DNA of 64,000 bases from Desulfotruncus arcticus DSM 17038 (lineage in GTDB: Bacteria > Bacillota > Desulfotomaculia > Desulfotomaculales > Desulfallaceae). Below, in pieces: positions 61,207 to 64,000 of the stretch (positions are counted from its first letter, which is position 1; each line of letters begins with the position of its first letter). Made by a program: the position numbers and the translations under genes. The stretch spans positions 186,001 through 250,000 of the forward strand of contig NZ_FOOX01000004.1 in assembly GCF_900113335.1 (NCBI RefSeq), written 5' to 3'. Below the pieces are notes generated by a model. The model was not told where the DNA came from. It did not search any database and saw only the letters and a list, made by a program, of their open reading frames with translations.

Positions 61207-61845
61207 ATGACGGAGCTGCAAAGACGATCGCCCGTTCAATTCAAGACCGGCGCCCAAAAGATCGAAATGCGGGACAACTGGCCCGTGGTGTTGGAGTATA
61301 GAGACGAAGGCCGGGGCCCCTTTCTGGTGGATTTGACCCATAAGGCCAAGTGGGACCTGCAGGATAAGCATCTGGCCCTGCGGAAACCGCTGGGGCTGGA
61401 TATTCCGGACTTGCCCGGCGCCTGCACCTTTCAGCAAGGCGTACTGATCAATCGCCTGAATCGCACCCAGTCCGCCATGTGGCATCTGCTGGCAGATGCG
61501 CCCGCATTGCCGGGCGAGCCGGGATATACCGATGTGACCGAAGCCACGGTGCTTGTGGCGCTGTTCGGTCCCAATGTCCTGGCCATCACCGAAAAGCTGA
61601 CCGCCCTGGATCTGCTGGACCCCCTGAAACAAACGCCTTTTCTGCTGCAGGGACCGTTTTCAAACGTCCCCTGCCAGGTGGTCACCCTAGCAAGGGGCCG
61701 CGGATTCGACGGCGGATTGCTGCTCACCTGTTCGCGGGGGTATGCCCAAAGCATGGTGCATGCCATCCTGGATGCCGGCGCCGAATTCGACCTGCGCCCG
61801 GCCGGAGAGCAGCGCTTTAGCGCTTGGGCCTCTGGTTTATGCTGA
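61207..61845 (+). CDS. mgdD: N-methylglutamate dehydrogenase subunit D (SoxG-like)
   Basis: A 212-residue SoxG-like gamma subunit (sarcosine oxidase gamma family): LDIPDLPGACTFQQGVLINRLNRTQSAMWHLLAD and a GcvT-like small fold. It completes the heterotetramer. ATG at 61207 lies six bases after GAGGTG; a GTG at 61198 overlaps that site. gmaS follows after 23 bases. Confidence 0.78.
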   Translation: MTELQRRSPVQFKTGAQKIEMRDNWPVVLEYRDEGRGPFLVDLTHKAKWDLQDKHLALRKPLGLDIPDLPGACTFQQGVLINRLNRTQSAMWHLLADAPALPGEPGYTDVTEATVLVALFGPNVLAITEKLTALDLLDPLKQTPFLLQGPFSNVPCQVVTLARGRGFDGGLLLTCSRGYAQSMVHAILDAGAEFDLRPAGEQRFSAWASGLC

Positions 61846-61868
61846 ATGAATTTAAGGAGGTATTTACA

Positions 61869-63200
61869 ATGACCCAAACCGAAGTAGCGGCGCTGGTCCG
61901 CGAAAAAGGCATCCGATATTTCATGGTGTCATTTGTGGAGATGAACGGGATCAGCCGGGCGAAACTGGTGCCGGCGGAAACCCTGGAGGACATAGCTTCC
62001 GATGGCGTTGGTTTTGCAGGTTTTGCGGCCGGCGACCTGGGGCAGGGGCCGCACGACCCGGACATTATGGCCATTCCGGATTTTTCATCACTGCATGTCC
62101 TGCCCTGGCAGCGGGAGATTGCCTGGGTTGCTTCAAACCTCTATGTCAATGGCCGGCCATGGCCGTATTGTCCGAGAACAATTCTGACCAAGATGCTGAA
62201 AAAAGTCAACGATAGGGGATACCGCCTGATGGTGGGGATGGAGCCCGAGTTCTTTCTGGTAAGGCGGGAGAACGGCGGCATCGTACCCTTTGATCCGTTG
62301 GACAGCTCCGCCAAGCCCTGTTACAACCAGCAGGCGCTCTCGCGGAACCTGGACTTTGTAACCCGGTTGGTGGGTATCATGAACGAACTGGGCTGGGGGG
62401 TTTACCAGTGCGATCACGAAGACGCCAACAGTCAGTTTGAAGTTAACTGGCAGTACTCTGAAGCGTTAAACCAAAGCGATCGCTTAACCCTGGCCAAATT
62501 TTTAATCCGGAGCCTGGCGGAACAGCAGGGACTCACGGCTACCTTTATGCCCAAGCCGTTTAAAAATCTGACCGGAAACGGCTGCCATTATCACATGAGT
62601 CTATGGGACGCAGAGGGGGGGACCAACCTGCTCCTGGACCGCAGTGACTCCCACGGCCTTTCCAAGCATGCCTACTGGTTTCTCGGCGGGCTTTTGAAGC
62701 ATGCCCGGGCGTTGGCCGCCATCACTTCACCCACCGTCAACTCCTATAAACGGCTGGTATCCCGGCCCACCACATCAGGGGCGACCTGGGCGCCGGTTTA
62801 TATCACCTACGGCGGAAACAACCGCACTGTGATGATCCGCGTTCCTGCTCCTGGCCGGATTGAAAAGCGCACCGTTGACGGCGCGGCGAATCCGTATCTT
62901 GCGGTGACGGCCATCCTGGCGGCGGGGCTGGACGGGATCGAAAACCAGATCGAACCGGGGCCCCGCTTTGATGAAAACACGTACACGTACACAGTGGAGG
63001 AACTGCAGGGCCGTGGGATTAAGGTGCTCCCGGCCAATTTGAATGAGGCGCTGGATGAACTGGAGGCGGACGAAGTTCTGGGTGAAGCTCTGGGGAGTGA
63101 TTACATCAGCCTTTACCTTCAGGTCAAGCGCCGGGAGTGGGATGAGTATCACAACACCGTTTCCGACTGGGAAGTAGAGCGTTACCTGACGGCAGGATAG
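61869..63200 (+). CDS. gmaS: Gamma-glutamylmethylamide synthetase-like (type III GlnT family ligase)
   Basis: A 443-residue glutamine-synthetase-fold ligase of the GlnT/type III group: N-terminal IRYFMVSFVEMNGISRAKLVP, metal/ATP motifs MVGMEPEFFLV (about 105), CDHEDANSQFEVNW, NGCHYHMSLW and NRTVMIRVP. GmaS joins methylamine to glutamate with ATP. ATG at 61869 follows AAGGAGG. The preceding mgdABCD and following amidotransferase make GmaS more likely than an ordinary GlnA. Ethanolamine or other amines are alternative substrates. Confidence 0.8.
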   Translation: MTQTEVAALVREKGIRYFMVSFVEMNGISRAKLVPAETLEDIASDGVGFAGFAAGDLGQGPHDPDIMAIPDFSSLHVLPWQREIAWVASNLYVNGRPWPYCPRTILTKMLKKVNDRGYRLMVGMEPEFFLVRRENGGIVPFDPLDSSAKPCYNQQALSRNLDFVTRLVGIMNELGWGVYQCDHEDANSQFEVNWQYSEALNQSDRLTLAKFLIRSLAEQQGLTATFMPKPFKNLTGNGCHYHMSLWDAEGGTNLLLDRSDSHGLSKHAYWFLGGLLKHARALAAITSPTVNSYKRLVSRPTTSGATWAPVYITYGGNNRTVMIRVPAPGRIEKRTVDGAANPYLAVTAILAAGLDGIENQIEPGPRFDENTYTYTVEELQGRGIKVLPANLNEALDELEADEVLGEALGSDYISLYLQVKRREWDEYHNTVSDWEVERYLTAG

Positions 63201-63214
63201 GCAACATACCCACT

Positions 63215-63525
63215 AACGCGGCACCATCAGAAGGATGAAAAATAGATACCGTTGGCAAGGCGATCCGGTGGCTTCCTGGAGTAAGCGAAGCACTGGATGC
63301 GGAAAAGCGGTCAGGGGACACATCTCCTCTTTGGTGTCATGGTTTTGGGTCGGAGGTATGTCCCCAATGATACCGTCAAATCCTCAGAGCTTGACCCCAA
63401 AAGGGCGTAAAGTTACGCCGGGCTATTTGTTGCAAGCGTTATATACAAATAACTACACGAGCTACAATGAAAATTGCGCAGCGCACGGAGGGAACCACCG
63501 GAGTGCCAGATACAAGTAACGTGAA
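63215..63525 (+). ncRNA. Dispersed structured-RNA repeat, copy C, carrying a nested hairpin insertion
   Basis: About 311 bases: GCGGCACCATCAGAAGGATG, then GATACCGTTGGCAAGGCG, the ATCCGGTG / CACTGGAT stem, GGCGTAA / TTACGCC, and the end helix up to GTGA at 63521-63524. A block at 63310-63372 (GGGGACACATCTCCTC ... GGAGGTATGTCCCC) interrupts the loop and is absent from copies A and B. The element sits between gmaS and mgsA on the coding strand. Confidence 0.7.
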
Positions 63526-63621
63526 AAATTTTCAGGATAGAGGCAGTTAAAGCACTCGGAAAAGCCTGAAACTATTTTGGGTTGAAAAAAGGTAGCTTGA
63601 TAAGGTAAAGGAGGGAAATGA

Positions 63622-64000
63622 ATGTGCGGCATAGGAGGTGTCCTTTATAAAAACGCCAGCGGCAAGGTGGGCGCCGATCTGGAGCGGCTGATCTACGGAA
63701 TTCGCCATCGTGGTGAAGATTCCAGCGGCGTTGCCATCTTCAGTGCGAAGGAAAAGTCCGGACAGCGGGATATGCTGCTGATGAACGTCCGGGTTGAAAG
63801 CGATAAAGCGGCGGAAGATGTTTTGACTACCATCGAAGAACTGTTGAAAAAAGCGGGCGGAGCGATCCTGGAGGCTCAAACCAAAGGTTCAATAATGAGC
63901 ATGCAAGCCGTATACGGGGGATCGTTGCTCGACCTGTGTTATGAATTGGACAAACGCAGCGTTCAGACCATCAGTATCGGCAATCAACTGCGGATTTACA
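63622..64000 (+). CDS. mgsA: Class II glutamine amidotransferase, probable N-methylglutamate synthase subunit A (partial)
   Basis: Open from ATG at 63622 to the right edge (126 codons). AAAGGAGGG precedes the ATG. MCGIGGVLYKN gives the N-terminal Cys2 nucleophile after Met removal, and IRHRGEDSSGVAIF is the PurF/GltB-type amidotransferase loop. In N-methylglutamate synthase this GltB1-like subunit hydrolyses gamma-glutamylmethylamide. Companion GltB2/GltB3-like genes should lie just beyond the window. A plain GATase of another pathway is the alternative. Confidence 0.75.
   Translation, partial: MCGIGGVLYKNASGKVGADLERLIYGIRHRGEDSSGVAIFSAKEKSGQRDMLLMNVRVESDKAAEDVLTTIEELLKKAGGAILEAQTKGSIMSMQAVYGGSLLDLCYELDKRSVQTISIGNQLRIY

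Noticed and set aside
56747-61845. Annotating the four genes as oxygen-dependent sarcosine oxidase
   Set aside because: The host looks strictly anaerobic, and the adjacent GmaS-like and amidotransferase genes fit N-methylglutamate dehydrogenase better.
1-64000. CRISPR arrays, tRNA or rRNA genes, prophage or complete insertion sequences
   Set aside because: I saw no regularly spaced repeats, no T-loop/CCA tRNA patterns, no rRNA, and no transposase or phage structural genes.

Overview
The window reads as chromosome of an anaerobic, spore-forming, low-to-mid GC Firmicute, most like the Desulfotomaculum/Pelotomaculum group of the Peptococcaceae. The reasons are the FapR-controlled rpmF-fapR-plsX-fabH-fabK-fabD-fabG-acpP-fabF order, a YlbJ sporulation protein, ylxM-ffh-rpsP-khpA-rimM-trmD-rplS-lepB-rbgA-rnhB, an 11-subunit complex I without NuoEFG, and an ADP-forming acyl-CoA synthetase. 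Taxonomy is inferred from gene content only.

Layout. 1-1952 (-): ADP-forming CoA ligase running off the left edge. 2.8-5.4 kb (+): ECF sigma/anti-sigma operon with a polymer-forming membrane protein and a DedA protein. 5.6-9.7 kb (-): CstA-type transporter with its LytS/LytTR two-component system, bracketed by two direct repeats of about 118 bp. 9.9-11.3 kb (-): methyltransferase and XRE-cupin regulator with three matching operator-like boxes. 11.5-12.8 kb (-): ylbJ. 12.9-22.6 kb (+): DUF177, rpmF and the fatty-acid operon with a FapR box over its promoter, then rnc and ftsY with no smc between them. 22.8-28.3 kb (+): methylthioadenosine/SAH salvage (mtnP, mtnA, ahcY, class II aldolase, MTA/SAH deaminase). 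28.6-33.6 kb: CBS protein, secreted stalk-domain protein, Fe-S aldo/keto reductase, FmdB zinc ribbon, class III aminotransferase. 33.8-40.8 kb (+): SRP/ribosome maturation block. 41-50.9 kb (+): nuoABCDHIJKLMN. 51-55 kb: enoyl-CoA hydratase, MoxR/VWA pair, GCAxxG protein, yraN and a 42-aa cysteine-rich protein. 55.6-64 kb (+): Lrp/AsnC regulator, a long structured leader, then a four-subunit 'sarcosine oxidase-like' set, a type III glutamine-synthetase-like ligase and the start of a class II amidotransferase.

The most interesting system is the right-hand end. The set mgdABCD-gmaS-mgsA matches the N-methylglutamate pathway of aerobic methylotrophs: methylamine plus glutamate gives gamma-glutamylmethylamide (GmaS), then N-methylglutamate (Mgs), then glutamate plus methylene-tetrahydrofolate (Mgd). 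In an anaerobe this would feed methyl carbon to the folate pool without oxygen. It has a good promoter followed by two intrinsic-terminator-like hairpins inside a leader of about 480 nt, suggesting attenuation or a riboswitch.

A second system is a dispersed structured-RNA repeat of about 210-255 nt (26.7, 37.5 and 63.2 kb, plus a fragment at 32.1 kb). Its helices are conserved with compensatory changes, it ends at GTGA, and every copy is oriented with its flanking genes. It resembles stand-alone HEARO/omega-RNA elements of the IscB type, but no nuclease gene is present here. A further family of GTCAG-rich inverted-repeat elements sits at four intergenic sites.
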